A stretch of DNA of 64,000 nucleotides from an uncultured Prevotella sp. (GCA_944320195.1 CALUGP010000004.1:1-64000); one strand, 5' to 3'; numbered from the stretch's first letter, positions 26,606 to 35,912 are shown. Numbers and translations: made by a program. Notes: a model not told the origin generated them from the letters alone.

Positions 26606-27814
26606 ATGAGCAAAAAGTTAAATTTCATTTTACTTACATTAGTCTTTTTCTCTGCCGTAGCATTTGGCGCAGACAAGCGCTTCACGCTCGTCATAGACGC
26701 CGGCCACGGAGGTCACGACGCCGGTGCCAAAGGAGCTTTTTCATACGAAAAGGACATCAACTTGAACGTGGCATTGGCTTTCGGGCGCTATGTGGAACGC
26801 CGGTGTCCCGACGTGAAAGTTGTTTATACGCGCAAGACCGACGTGTTTGTGCCGTTGCACAAGCGTGCGTCGATAGCCAACAAGAACAAGGCCGACGTAT
26901 TCATATCAATCCATACAAACGCGCTTCCGAAAGGACACATCGCCCGCGGACTTGAAACATACACCATGGGAATGCGCCGCTCTGACGAGAAACTGAGCGC
27001 GGCCAAGCGTGAGAACTCGGTCATCATGATAGAGGAAGACTACCAGCAGCATTACGAAGGATACGACCCGAACTCACCCGAAAGCACAATCATGTTTGAG
27101 TTCATGCACGACAAGAACATGTCGCGCAGCGTAGAACTGGCAAAATACGTGCAAAACAGCGTGTGCTCGATTGCGAAAAGACAAAACAAAGGCGTGAAGC
27201 AGGACGTGTTCCTCGTGCTACGCGAAACGTCGATGCCGGCCTGCCTCATCGAGCTTGGCTTCATCACAACGCCCGACGAAGAACGATTCCTGAACGAAAA
27301 GGCCAACATTGACAAAATGGCCAGAGGCATATACGAGGCATTTGCAAAATACAAAGAGAAATACGACAAGAACATCACCGTGCCATACAAGCCTGGCAGG
27401 CAGGAAAGCGACGACACCCAAGAACCGGCCAAGGAAGCGGAAGCAAGGCAAGACAACGGCAATGAGAATGTAAAATCCGACGCAAACGACAACGCCCAAG
27501 CGAAAAAAAGTGAAAGTAAAAGCGAGGACAGCGCCATGGCATCAGCCGACAAACCTATTTTCAAGGTGCAGATTCTAGCCAGCGGCATGCGCCTCGCGCC
27601 TGGCAGCAGCCACTTCAAAGGGCTTGAAGGCGTCGACTCTTACGAAGAAGGCGGACTTATAAAATACACATACGGCGCATCGGCCGACTACAACGAGGTC
27701 TACCGGATGCGAAAGTCTATACTCGACAAATTTCCAGAGGCGTTCATAATAGCGTTCAAGAACGGCGAAAAGATGAACGTAAACCAAGCGATACGTGAGT
27801 TTAAGTCAAAATAA
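26606..27814 (+). CDS. N-acetylmuramoyl-L-alanine amidase with C-terminal SPOR-like domain
   Basis: Exported cell-wall amidase of 402 aa that cleaves the bond between MurNAc and the stem peptide, probably at division. The signal peptide ends near VAFGAD. The Amidase_3 domain shows the zinc ligands and catalytic Glu in context: DAGHGGHDAGAKG, SYEKDINLNVAL, ISIHTNAL and CLIELGFITTPDEE. A long charged linker rich in Glu, Lys and Asn (about residues 275-325) leads to a C-terminal region (IFKVQILASGMRL to the end) with the SPOR pattern that binds denuded septal glycan. ATG at 26606 is chosen over the longer open frame because it gives the signal peptide. The MCE gene follows after 11 bp. Confidence 0.88.
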   Translation: MSKKLNFILLTLVFFSAVAFGADKRFTLVIDAGHGGHDAGAKGAFSYEKDINLNVALAFGRYVERRCPDVKVVYTRKTDVFVPLHKRASIANKNKADVFISIHTNALPKGHIARGLETYTMGMRRSDEKLSAAKRENSVIMIEEDYQQHYEGYDPNSPESTIMFEFMHDKNMSRSVELAKYVQNSVCSIAKRQNKGVKQDVFLVLRETSMPACLIELGFITTPDEERFLNEKANIDKMARGIYEAFAKYKEKYDKNITVPYKPGRQESDDTQEPAKEAEARQDNGNENVKSDANDNAQAKKSESKSEDSAMASADKPIFKVQILASGMRLAPGSSHFKGLEGVDSYEEGGLIKYTYGASADYNEVYRMRKSILDKFPEAFIIAFKNGEKMNVNQAIREFKSK

Positions 27815-27825
27815 AACAGTGCGAT

Positions 27826-28728
27826 ATGAAGTTTTTTAACAAAGAAGTCAAGATTGCCATAGTGGCGATTTGCGGTTTGGTGATCCTTTTTTTCGGGATG
27901 AACTTCCTCAAAGGGCTTAACCTCTTCTCGTCAGCAAACAAATACATGATATCCTTCAAGGACATCAGCGGCCTTGCATCGTCAAGCCCGATATACGCCG
28001 ACGGTTACAAAGTAGGCGTGGTAAAGAACATCATCTACGACTACAACAACACCGGCGGAACGATGGTAGAAGCCGAGATTGACGAGAAACTGCGCATACC
28101 CAAAGGCAGCAGCGCCGAGATTGTGAGCGACATGCTTGGCAACGTAAAGGTAAACCTGCTGCTCGCCAACAACCCAAGAGAGCGCGTAATGCCTGGCGAA
28201 ACCATACAAGGCGGCATCAACGACGGCGCCTTGGGACAGATGAAGAACATGATACCGACAGTCATGCAGATTCTGCCGAAGATAGACTCCATCGTGACTA
28301 GCGTCAACCTGCTGCTGGCCAATCCAGCAATAGCCAGTTCGCTTCAGAACGTGGAGACCGTTACCGGCAACCTCACCGTGACAACCCGACGGCTGAACAG
28401 CCTGCTCGCAAGCCTCGAAAGCAGCGTGCCGGGCATGGTTACACGGACAGACAGCATACTGCACAACGCCAACACACTAGCAAAGAACCTCAACCAGATA
28501 GACGTGGCAGGCACGGTAGCGCGCGTTGACGAGACACTTGACAACGTGGAGAAGTTCACCGAGCAGCTTAACAACAACCAAGGCACCCTCGGCCTGCTAA
28601 TGCGCGACCCCTCGCTTTACAACAACCTGAACAGTACGATGCGCTCAGCCGACTCGCTGCTCATCGACCTCAAGGCACACCCGAAACGCTATGTGCACTT
28701 CTCATTGTTCGGAAGAAAAGACAAATAA
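27826..28728 (+). CDS. MCE/MlaD-family lipid transport protein
   Basis: Protein of 300 aa with one N-terminal membrane helix (IAIVAICGLVILFFGMNFLKG), the MCE domain (residues about 38-120: YMISFKDISGLASSSPIYADGYKVGVV, then ISDMLGN-like VKVNLLL) and a C-terminal helical region of about 160 residues. MlaD-like proteins form periplasmic hexamers that carry phospholipids between the membranes. No ABC partner genes lie next to it. It follows the amidase gene by 11 bp and is probably cotranscribed, an arrangement consistent with envelope maintenance. A palindromic array follows 39 bp after the stop. Confidence 0.85.
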   Translation: MKFFNKEVKIAIVAICGLVILFFGMNFLKGLNLFSSANKYMISFKDISGLASSSPIYADGYKVGVVKNIIYDYNNTGGTMVEAEIDEKLRIPKGSSAEIVSDMLGNVKVNLLLANNPRERVMPGETIQGGINDGALGQMKNMIPTVMQILPKIDSIVTSVNLLLANPAIASSLQNVETVTGNLTVTTRRLNSLLASLESSVPGMVTRTDSILHNANTLAKNLNQIDVAGTVARVDETLDNVEKFTEQLNNNQGTLGLLMRDPSLYNNLNSTMRSADSLLIDLKAHPKRYVHFSLFGRKDK

Positions 28729-28767
28729 GCACATGCCGACGTAACGCATTGATATCCAATACATTAC

Positions 28768-28848
28768 AAAAGGCCGTCTTTTAGCTTGTAAAAGACGGCC
28801 TTTTGCATGGCGATTCACGGCCTTTTGCATGGCGTTTTGCCGCCTTTC
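28768..28848. repeat. 22-bp-period palindromic array, 4 units
   Basis: Four 15-bp units with spacers agcttgt, gcatggc and gcatggc, just past the MCE gene. Units 1 and 2 are perfect complements (15-bp stem, 7-nt loop); units 3 and 4 pair more weakly through the GGC/GCC core. Confidence 0.9.
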
Positions 28849-29086
28849 GCAAAACATCAGGAATGCAACCGCAGGAATGCAAGCCGCCAGACACGCCCCA
28901 GACTACAGCCATGCGCCGCACAATCGTGCTAATTTAAAATTCATCTAAATAACAAAACTGTTTACGTAAAGACGACAATTACGGCCGAAACACGCTCTGC
29001 CACGCTGTTTTACGACGGCCGCACATCCTCAGCCGGCACACTGGCCTCCAAGCCGCACACCAAACATAAATCGCTATTTGACAAGC

Positions 29087-29104
29087 ACTTGCAATTATGC
29101 AAGT
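29087..29104. promoter_or_regulatory. 18-bp palindrome upstream of dnaA
   Basis: ACTTGCA-ATTA-TGCAAGT is a perfect inverted repeat 177 bp before the dnaA start. It could be an operator. The rest of the 28849-29280 gap shows no clear TAnnTTTG promoter with correct spacing and no cluster of TTATCCACA boxes. Confidence 0.4.
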
Positions 29105-29280
29105 ACAAATATTACATTACGATGACACCGCGAGGCATAAAGTGCCGTAACACCGACATTTACGCGCAAACGCCATCACGCCGACAAAAACATCCATTTG
29201 TCCGTCTCGATAATTTTTACGAAATTTGCAAACGCTTTCAAGCAAAGCACAGAAAGACATTGTCATAATCTTCCCCTGAA

Positions 29281-30693
29281 ATGGAAAACAAGCCCACAGC
29301 ACTCTGGGACAAATGCCTTTTGCTCATAAAGGAGAACGTCTCGGAACAGCAATTCAACGCATGGTTCAAGCCGATAGCCTTCGAATCGTTCCATGAAGCA
29401 GGCAGGACACTTATACTGCAAGTGCCCAGCAACTTCTTCGTGGAATATCTCGAAGAGAACTACGTAGGCCTGCTCACAAAAGTGCTGACCAGATATTTCG
29501 GCCAAAGCATAAGGCTCAATTACCGCATAATGGTGGACAAGACCCACAAGATAACGCAGGAAGTGGAGCCGGAACCGATAGCCGACATAGACTACACCAC
29601 ACGCAAGACCACACGTGTCAACCAAACACCGACGGTGCTCGACGCCGCCAAACCGCAGGACATCGACTCGCAGCTGGATCCACGCCACACCTTCGCCAAC
29701 TACATCGAGGGCGACAGCAACAAGCTGCCGCGCTCTGTAGGACTGTCCATAGCCGAGCATCCGAACTCCACCCAGTTCAACCCTATGTTCATATACGGCC
29801 CGTCCGGATGCGGAAAAACACACCTGATAAACGCCATAGGCGTGCGCGCAAAAGAGCTTTACCCACAGAAACGCGTGCTATACATAAGCGCGAGGCTGTT
29901 CCAGGTGCAATACACCGACGCCGTTCTGAAGAACTGCACAAACGACTTCATCAACTTCTACCAGACCATCGACATGCTCATCGTCGATGACATACAGGAG
30001 TGGGTGTCGGCAACGAAGACGCAGGAAACGTTCTTCCACATCTTCAACCACCTCTTCCGCAACGGCAAGCGCATAATACTTGCGTGCGACCGGCCGCCCG
30101 TCGACCTGCAGGGCATGAGCGACCGCTTGCTGACACGCTTCAGCTGCGGACTCATAGCAGAGCTTGAGAAACCCAACATACAGCTCTGCGTGGACATTCT
30201 GAACAGCAAGATAAAGCGCGACGGGCTGAATATTCCCGACGAGGTGGTGCAGTTCATCGCCCAGACGGCCAACGGAAGCGTGCGCGACCTGGAAGGAGTC
30301 ATCAACTCGCTGCTGGCCTTCTCCGTGGTGTACAACTGCAAGATAGACATGCGCCTGGCCGAAAGAGTGATCAAGCGCGCCGTAAAGATAGACAACGAAC
30401 CGCTCACGATGGACGACATCCTGGACACCGTGTGCAACCACTTCAACGTAACCACCACGGCCGTGATGAGCCGCAGCCGCAAACGCGACTACGTAGTGGC
30501 ACGCCAGGTGTCGATGTATCTCGCCCAGAAATACACCAAGATGCCGGCCTCGAGGATAGGAAAACTTGTCGGCGGACGCGACCACTCCACCGTGATCCAC
30601 AGCTGCTCGCAGGTGGAGACGCGGCTCAAGATTGACAAGATGTTCAGCAGCGAGGTGCAAAGCATTGAAAACTCGTTCAAGCTGAAGAGATAA
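29281..30693 (+). CDS. dnaA: chromosomal replication initiator DnaA
   Basis: Initiator ATPase of 470 aa that binds and opens the replication origin. Domain I (residues 1-about 90, ALWDKCLLLIKENVSEQQFNAW) is followed by a short linker. The AAA+ domain has Walker A GPSGCGKTHL, Walker B MLIVDDIQ and sensor-type NGKRIILACDRPP. The C-terminal DNA-binding domain carries the signature GGRDHSTVIHSC. It is a single gene with a strong terminator just after the stop. dnaN and a recognisable origin are not adjacent. Confidence 0.95.
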   Translation: MENKPTALWDKCLLLIKENVSEQQFNAWFKPIAFESFHEAGRTLILQVPSNFFVEYLEENYVGLLTKVLTRYFGQSIRLNYRIMVDKTHKITQEVEPEPIADIDYTTRKTTRVNQTPTVLDAAKPQDIDSQLDPRHTFANYIEGDSNKLPRSVGLSIAEHPNSTQFNPMFIYGPSGCGKTHLINAIGVRAKELYPQKRVLYISARLFQVQYTDAVLKNCTNDFINFYQTIDMLIVDDIQEWVSATKTQETFFHIFNHLFRNGKRIILACDRPPVDLQGMSDRLLTRFSCGLIAELEKPNIQLCVDILNSKIKRDGLNIPDEVVQFIAQTANGSVRDLEGVINSLLAFSVVYNCKIDMRLAERVIKRAVKIDNEPLTMDDILDTVCNHFNVTTTAVMSRSRKRDYVVARQVSMYLAQKYTKMPASRIGKLVGGRDHSTVIHSCSQVETRLKIDKMFSSEVQSIENSFKLKR

Positions 30694-30698
30694 AACGC

Positions 30699-30738
30699 AA
30701 AGGGATGAACCACAGCCAGGTTCATCCCTTTCATTTTT
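30699..30738 (+). terminator. intrinsic terminator of dnaA
   Basis: The arms AAAGGGATGAACC and GGTTCATCCCTTT (13 bp, perfect) flank a 7-nt loop and are followed by CATTTTT, 6 bp past the dnaA stop. Confidence 0.85.
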
Positions 30739-30795
30739 CCACCGGCCGGCAAACCGCCTGCGGCCTTAAGCGCAGCCAGCTCCCACCGCCGCGGA

Positions 30796-31056
30796 TTACA
30801 GGAAATTAGCCGCCACAAAGTTCGCTACGGCAAGCAGTATGATGAAAACAAAGTCGGCGGCAAGCTTCTTTTCCTTCCTGTATCTTGCCACAAGGCGGTA
30901 AAGGAAGTATGAGCCGAACACGACGGAACTGACGGTCTGCAACACGTCGGCCGTCTGCTCGCTGAACAACCGGTAAACTTTTGCACCGCTGAACACTATC
31001 GTAGCCAGCAACAATATCAGATACAAATTAAACATTATGCTGTCGACTCTTCTCAT
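30796..31056 (-). CDS. small membrane protein, unknown function
   Basis: Protein of 86 aa with three predicted membrane segments (FNLYLILLLATIVFSGAKVY, a middle segment around TVSSVVFGSYFLYRL, and FVFIILLAVANFVAANFL) separated by a basic loop (ARYRKEKK). I do not recognise a family. The frame is well formed and convergent with dnaA, and the upstream ATG choice (MRRVDSIMFN) is not certain because a second Met lies seven codons later. No operon partner. Confidence 0.5.
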   Translation of the reverse strand: MRRVDSIMFNLYLILLLATIVFSGAKVYRLFSEQTADVLQTVSSVVFGSYFLYRLVARYRKEKKLAADFVFIILLAVANFVAANFL

Positions 31057-31165
31057 GGCGGCAAGGCTTTAAGTAATGTTCTTCATTCCGTTTCTGCAAA
31101 TATAGCCATTCTTTTTGTCATACGCAAGCGTTTGGGGCATTTTCGCATGCCGCGCTTACAATATA

Positions 31166-31246
31166 AAAAGGCCGCCCACAAGCTTGTGAAAGACGGCCTT
31201 TCGGACGATGATTGACGGCCTTTCGCATTACGAAAGGCCGTCTTTT
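31166..31246. repeat. 22-bp-period palindromic array, 4 units
   Basis: Four 15-bp units with spacers agcttgt, ggacgat and gcattac, just past the BtuB-like receptor gene. Units 3 and 4 form GACGGCCTTTC/GAAAGGCCGTC with a 7-nt loop; the loop-side pair is C-G instead of T-A. Confidence 0.9.
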
Positions 31247-31296
31247 GCAATGCAACAAATGTCAGTTGTAAACTGTAACTGCGGCAGGCCGCAAAG

Positions 31297-33369
31297 TTAC
31301 AGACTGAAACCCAAGCGCGCTCCGGCCATGACCCACAGGCCCGGCTGCGGCACGTTGCCGTAGTCTACATAGTCAGTGCCGAAGAGGTTGTTCGCCTCGA
31401 CGTATACCGAACAGCGCGGCTTGCTCCACGCCAGGCGCGCGTCGACTACCTGGTAAGGCCTGTACGAGCGGTCAACACCCCCGGTGTCTGTATATGATCC
31501 GCGCCGCTGCTGGAAGCGGTATTTCACGTCAAAGGCGAGGCTTGGCAGCGGGTCAATCCCCAAGGAGGCCACCACCTTGTGGCGCAGGTACTCCAGCGCG
31601 TACATCGACTGCACTCCCTCTTCCCGTTGCTGGTTCTGGTCTATATATGAATAGGCCGCGCCGAGCGAGCGCAACACGCGCTGGCCGGGCATGATGCGGC
31701 GCAGGTCGAGCTTCAGGTTGGCCTCCACGCCGGTAGAGTTTATCCGCGCATGGTTGACCGAAGTCCACACCGCCTCCTCGCCGAGCGACGTGTCCATAAT
31801 CCAGTCTATCATGTTCCGTCCCCAATGGCGGTACACCGAGAGCATCGCGCCGACACCGCCAGAGTCGTACTTCAGCCCCACCTCGACAGCCGTCATCTCC
31901 TCCGGCTCCAAGTGTTTGTCGGCCTTGTGTCCGTCTACGGAGTAATACAGTTCTGTGAACGACGGCATGCGCAGCGACATGTTCAGCGAGGCGTATGCCC
32001 TAAAAGTGTTGGCAAAGGCATAGCTTGCGTCTATCCCGGGATACAGCTTGAAGGGCATCTCGCTCCATGTGTTCCTCACCGCCGTGAATCCGGCAGACGT
32101 TGTGAACCGCCCCAGAGTGACGTTGTGCTCGAGATACAGGCTCAGGTTGGTGCGGTTTAGGCCGCAAACATAGTCGCGCCCGGCGCCGCGGACCGGCACG
32201 GGCGTATCGAGCGGCTCGCCGAGAGTGGTCGAGATGATGTCCTCATTGCGCATCTCCGCGCCGAATGCGGTGCGCCCCCATGCCCAGTCCAGCCAGCAGC
32301 CGAGATTAAGTCCCAGCACGTCGGTGCGGTGATAATTGAAAGGCGAACGGTCCGGCGCGCCCTTGTAAAACTCGTAACGGTCGTGATATCGGTTCCAGTA
32401 GACAGACGGAAGGAAGTGGAACCGCCCCGCTTCCGCCTCGGCCTTTATGGCCGTATAAAACTTGTCGGTGTGCTCATACTGCTCATCGGAGAGCGTGCTG
32501 TAGAACGTGTTGCTGCCCCATCCTTTCATACTCATGCCCACGTGCCAGCTTATGCTCACATCGTCATCGTGGTACCGGCCCTTGTAAAAGGCGCGTCCGC
32601 CGCCATAGTCGGCGTTCAGATGGCCGGCTTTGCTGCGCAGGTATCCGTCGCTGCGCGCGTAGCCGCCGCTTACGGCGTTGCTCCATTTGCCCGTTGCGAG
32701 CGCGAGTCGCGACCCGGCTCCGGCATATCCGAACGAGCCACCTTCCACCCTGGCCTCAACACCGCTATCATCGGCGGCCTTCGTCACTATGTTTATCGCG
32801 CCCACGAGCGACGATGTGCCGAAGATTCGCCCGGCAGGGCCTTCTATCACCTCTATTCTCTCTATATCGCCGATGCTTACGGGCAGGTCGAAGGCGTTGT
32901 GGCCGGTCTGCGGGTCGCAGATGTTGATGCCGTCAAGCAATATCGCCACATGCTCGCTTGTTCCCCCACGCATGCTGATGTCGGTCTGTGCCCCAATCGG
33001 GCCACGCTGGCGCACATCCACGCCAACGGCGTACTTGAGCAGGTCGTTAACACTTTGTGCCGGCGCGGCGGCAATCTCGTCGCGGCCAAGCACAGTCACA
33101 ATTCTCGGCGCCCGGCCTGCGGCCAGCGGCGCGCGCGAGGCGGTCACGTCCACTTCGTCGAGCATGACGGCGCGCGTGGTGTCGGCCATGCCCAGTCCGC
33201 CGAGGTCAGTGCGCACACTGACACCGTCGGCCCTGGCATAAGTCAACGTCGCCACGCTGAGCGTGCCGACAAGCACCTCACGGCCCAGACACGCGAAAAG
33301 GGCGTATCCCCGTCGGCTGAAATGCTTGAACCTGAAGCTCTCGCGTTTGTTGTAAACTGTTTTGTACAT
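31297..33369 (-). CDS. TonB-dependent receptor, BtuB-like
   Basis: Protein of 690 aa. The extended N-terminus (KHFSRRGYALFACLGREVLV, then GTLSVATLTYA) is a form I associate with Bacteroidetes BtuB-type cobalamin receptors. The plug follows: LDEVDVTASRAP (TonB-box region), DLLKYAVGVDVRQRG, ISMRGGTSEHVAILLDGI, and ERIEVIEGPAGRIFGTSSLVG. The barrel ends with a typical hydrophobic residue pattern (GARLGFSL). Such proteins import vitamin B12 or iron complexes across the outer membrane; B12 fits the B12-dependent NrdJ in the window, but this is inference. ATG at 33369 is preferred over 33387 because it begins the conserved leader. Promoter at 33417-33448. Confidence 0.82.
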   Translation of the reverse strand: MYKTVYNKRESFRFKHFSRRGYALFACLGREVLVGTLSVATLTYARADGVSVRTDLGGLGMADTTRAVMLDEVDVTASRAPLAAGRAPRIVTVLGRDEIAAAPAQSVNDLLKYAVGVDVRQRGPIGAQTDISMRGGTSEHVAILLDGINICDPQTGHNAFDLPVSIGDIERIEVIEGPAGRIFGTSSLVGAINIVTKAADDSGVEARVEGGSFGYAGAGSRLALATGKWSNAVSGGYARSDGYLRSKAGHLNADYGGGRAFYKGRYHDDDVSISWHVGMSMKGWGSNTFYSTLSDEQYEHTDKFYTAIKAEAEAGRFHFLPSVYWNRYHDRYEFYKGAPDRSPFNYHRTDVLGLNLGCWLDWAWGRTAFGAEMRNEDIISTTLGEPLDTPVPVRGAGRDYVCGLNRTNLSLYLEHNVTLGRFTTSAGFTAVRNTWSEMPFKLYPGIDASYAFANTFRAYASLNMSLRMPSFTELYYSVDGHKADKHLEPEEMTAVEVGLKYDSGGVGAMLSVYRHWGRNMIDWIMDTSLGEEAVWTSVNHARINSTGVEANLKLDLRRIMPGQRVLRSLGAAYSYIDQNQQREEGVQSMYALEYLRHKVVASLGIDPLPSLAFDVKYRFQQRRGSYTDTGGVDRSYRPYQVVDARLAWSKPRCSVYVEANNLFGTDYVDYGNVPQPGLWVMAGARLGFSL

Positions 33370-33416
33370 TTTGTTTGAATAAATCATCTACGCTCCGCAA
33401 CATGCGGAACAGCCGG

Positions 33417-33448
33417 CAAAGATAATGCAAATAAACGAGAAGCACAAA
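33417..33448 (-). promoter_or_regulatory. promoter of the BtuB-like receptor
   Basis: Minus strand TATCTTTG (33417-33424) and TTTG (33445-33448) with 20-bp spacing, an exact consensus match. The palindromic array starts 3 bp upstream of the -33 box. Confidence 0.75.
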
Positions 33449-33450
33449 AC

Positions 33451-33531
33451 GACTGACGGCAAAACGCATTACAAAAGAGCATCAATCGCAAGCCAAAAGA
33501 CGGCCTTTTGCAAGCTAAAAGACGGCCTTTT
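33451..33531. repeat. 22-bp-period palindromic array, 4 units
   Basis: Four 15-bp units (spacers gcattac, gcaagcc, gcaagct) in the divergent region between the receptor and ftsX. The last two units are direct copies of AAAAGACGGCCTTTT rather than complements, so this array would not fold as the usual hairpin. Confidence 0.85.
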
Positions 33532-33703
33532 GCAACCGCACTGACTATCAACGTGTTACAAGCGGAACTAAAACAAGCGCGAAACCGGCAAACGCGCAAA
33601 CAACGCAAGCACTTCTCCACTCTTCAAGAAGAGCCCGGACAGTGACGATGCCGGCCAGACAGCGACTTCTTGCCTCCCGTCAGTTATTAATAATAGTTAA
33701 ACC

Positions 33704-33735
33704 GTTGGCTGTGCAGATATTTTTTTGTTACTTTG
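33704..33735 (+). promoter_or_regulatory. promoter of the ftsX-queA operon
   Basis: GTTG (33704-33707), 20 bp, then TTACTTTG (33728-33735). Each box has one mismatch to TTTG/TAnnTTTG. The ftsX ATG is 33 bp downstream. Confidence 0.5.
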
Positions 33736-33767
33736 CACCAAATTAGGTGTGTCATAGCCACGGAATA

Positions 33768-34646
33768 ATGGGTAAGAAACGTAAAAGCACCGGCATCCGC
33801 CACGGATTGCAGGGCATAACTTTGTGTATAAGCACCGCATTGGTGCTGATTTTGTTGGGAATGGTCGTGTTCTCCGTGCTATCGGCACGCAACCTGTCGT
33901 CATACGTAAAGGAAAACCTTACTGTAACGATGATGCTTGGCGAGGACATAACCGACCCGGAAGCGCGTAAATTGTGCAACGACCTGCGCAAAAACTCATA
34001 CATCAGCCACATTACTTATATAAGCAAGGAGCAAGCCTTGAAGGAACAGACCGAAGCCATGGGCACCGACCCAAGCGAGTTCATCGGCATGAACCCCTTT
34101 GTGCCATCCATCGAACTGCAGCTGAAGGCGCAATACGCCAACACCGACTCGCTGAAATGGATTGCGTCAGGCCTCAAGAGCGACAAGCGCGTTACGGACA
34201 TAACTTATCCGCAAGACCTGATGGACAGCGTGAACAACAATCTCAACAAGATAAACCTTGTGCTGCTCATACTGGCCGTGCTGCTCACGTGCGTATCGTT
34301 CTCGCTGATAAACAACACCGTGAGACTGGGAATGTACGCCCGGCGCTTCACTATACACACGATGAAGCTGGTAGGCGCGTCGTGGGGCTTCATCCGCAGG
34401 CCGTTCCTCGGCAACGCCGTTGGCATCGGACTGCTGGCGGCCTTGCTGGCCGACGGAGTGCTGGCGGCCGGAGTCTACGCCCTGTACACATACGAGTCGG
34501 GCGTGCTTACGGTGATAACGTGGCAGGTGATGGCCATAACTGGCGGCGCGGTGTTCCTCTTCGGTGTGCTCATCACGCTGCTGTGCGCCTATGTGTCGGT
34601 AAACAAATTCCTGCGCATGAAAGCCGGAGACCTGTACAAAATCTGA
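33768..34646 (+). CDS. ftsX: cell division ABC transporter permease FtsX
   Basis: Inner-membrane permease of 292 aa that, with FtsE, regulates septal cell-wall hydrolysis. Four membrane helices are visible (about residues 22-45, 165-190, 220-245, 260-285), with a periplasmic domain after the first (LSSYVKENLTVTMMLGEDITD to the second helix) and VRLGMYARRFTIHTMKLVGAS in the cytoplasmic loop. ftsE is not adjacent, which is common in Bacteroidetes. ATG at 33768 is chosen because it follows the promoter and gives a basic N-terminus (MGKKRKSTG). It heads the operon ftsX-DUF3098-uppP-truB-queA. Confidence 0.9.
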   Translation: MGKKRKSTGIRHGLQGITLCISTALVLILLGMVVFSVLSARNLSSYVKENLTVTMMLGEDITDPEARKLCNDLRKNSYISHITYISKEQALKEQTEAMGTDPSEFIGMNPFVPSIELQLKAQYANTDSLKWIASGLKSDKRVTDITYPQDLMDSVNNNLNKINLVLLILAVLLTCVSFSLINNTVRLGMYARRFTIHTMKLVGASWGFIRRPFLGNAVGIGLLAALLADGVLAAGVYALYTYESGVLTVITWQVMAITGGAVFLFGVLITLLCAYVSVNKFLRMKAGDLYKI

Positions 34647-34773
34647 CGGGCAGATTATAAAGCAACAATTAACAATTAAAAATCAAACCGCGTGGCATGG
34701 CGCAATGAAGCAATATCCATGGCACACCGCTTGTAAGCCCACGCATCGTCAATTGTCAACTAACAATAAAGAA

Positions 34774-35034
34774 ATGGACAGAAGAAACTTTGCATTCGAC
34801 CGCATGAACTTCATCCTCCTGGCCGTGGGGATGGCAATCGTAATCTTAGGCTTCATCCTCATGAGCGGAGGAGGCACCGAGGACGGCTCCTTCAACCCCG
34901 AGATATTCAGCCCCATGCGCATAAAAGTGGCTCCGGCTGTGTGTTTCATCGGCTTTGTGTCAATAGTTTACGCAATCATACGCAAGCCGAAAGACACCGG
35001 CGAAGACGCTGAAAAGGAAACAAAACAACAGTAA
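34774..35034 (+). CDS. DUF3098 small membrane protein
   Basis: Protein of 86 aa with two membrane helices (FILLAVGMAIVILGFILMSGG and AVCFIGFVSIVYAII), the middle FNPEIFSPMRIKVAP that marks the DUF3098 family, and a charged tail. The family is found in Bacteroidetes next to ftsX and uppP, as here, which suggests an envelope or division role; its activity is unknown. The start ATG at 34774 gives the conserved FDRMNFILL beginning. The 127-bp gap from ftsX carries no other feature that I recognise. Confidence 0.8.
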   Translation: MDRRNFAFDRMNFILLAVGMAIVILGFILMSGGGTEDGSFNPEIFSPMRIKVAPAVCFIGFVSIVYAIIRKPKDTGEDAEKETKQQ

Positions 35035-35066
35035 ACAACTACAATTCATAACGACAATACAGACTT

Positions 35067-35906
35067 ATGGACTTATTTGAAACGGTCATCATCGCCATCG
35101 TGGAAGGCCTTACGGAATTCCTCCCGGTCTCTTCCACAGGCCACATGATAATCGCGCAAAGCCTGCTCGGCGTGGAAAGCACGCCGTTCGTGAAGGCCTT
35201 TACGGTCATAATACAGTTCGGCGCAATCCTTTCAGTCATCTGCCTCTACTGGAAACGCTTTTTCTACCCCAACGCAGGGCGTGAAGGCAAATCATACTGG
35301 CGTGCAATGTTCGACTTCTACGCACGCCTCGTGGTCGGCGTTGTGCCGGCCGCTGTGCTGGGTTTCGCCTTCAACGACGAGATTGAAGCCAACCTCGGCA
35401 ACGTGCAGCTGGTGGCCTGGATGCTGATAATAGGAGGAATCTTCATGCTCTTCTGCGACAGGATATTCAACCGCGGGAGCGAAAACACACGCCTTACGTA
35501 CAAGCGCGCCTTCGTGATAGGCCTCATCCAGTGCATCTCGATGATACCGGGCGTGTCGCGTTCAATGGCAACCATCGTAGGCGGAATGAGCCAACGGCTC
35601 ACCCGCAAGGCCGCAGCAGAGTTCTCGTTCTTCCTCGCCGTGCCCACAATGTTCGGCGCGACATGCCTTGAGACATACAAGCTCATCAGCCACGGCGACG
35701 GCTCCATCCTGGCGCAAGGCAACAACCTGCAGATGCTGATAATAGGCTCGGTGGTGGCGTTCATAGTCGCCATCCTTGCGATAAAGTTCTTCATAAACTA
35801 CGTTACGAAGTACGGCTTCGCGGCGTTCGGCTGGTACCGCATCGTCGTAGGCCTCATTATAATCATCTGCACGCTGTGCGGCGTTGAGATGAAAATGACA
35901 GACTAA
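35067..35906 (+). CDS. uppP: undecaprenyl-diphosphatase UppP
   Basis: Integral membrane phosphatase of 279 aa that recycles undecaprenyl pyrophosphate to the lipid carrier used for peptidoglycan and polysaccharide export. Both BacA signature motifs are present: EGLTEFLPVSSTGHMII with the catalytic Glu, and PGVSRSMATIVGG. About eight helices are predicted. It follows DUF3098 by 32 bp and precedes truB by 6 bp, consistent with one transcript. Confidence 0.95.
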   Translation: MDLFETVIIAIVEGLTEFLPVSSTGHMIIAQSLLGVESTPFVKAFTVIIQFGAILSVICLYWKRFFYPNAGREGKSYWRAMFDFYARLVVGVVPAAVLGFAFNDEIEANLGNVQLVAWMLIIGGIFMLFCDRIFNRGSENTRLTYKRAFVIGLIQCISMIPGVSRSMATIVGGMSQRLTRKAAAEFSFFLAVPTMFGATCLETYKLISHGDGSILAQGNNLQMLIIGSVVAFIVAILAIKFFINYVTKYGFAAFGWYRIVVGLIIIICTLCGVEMKMTD

Positions 35907-35912
35907 GAGCCG

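Noticed and set aside
28849-29280. Replication origin next to dnaA
   Set aside because: No cluster of DnaA boxes (TTATCCACA-like) or AT-rich unwinding element with flanking boxes could be found; only one 18-bp palindrome is present.
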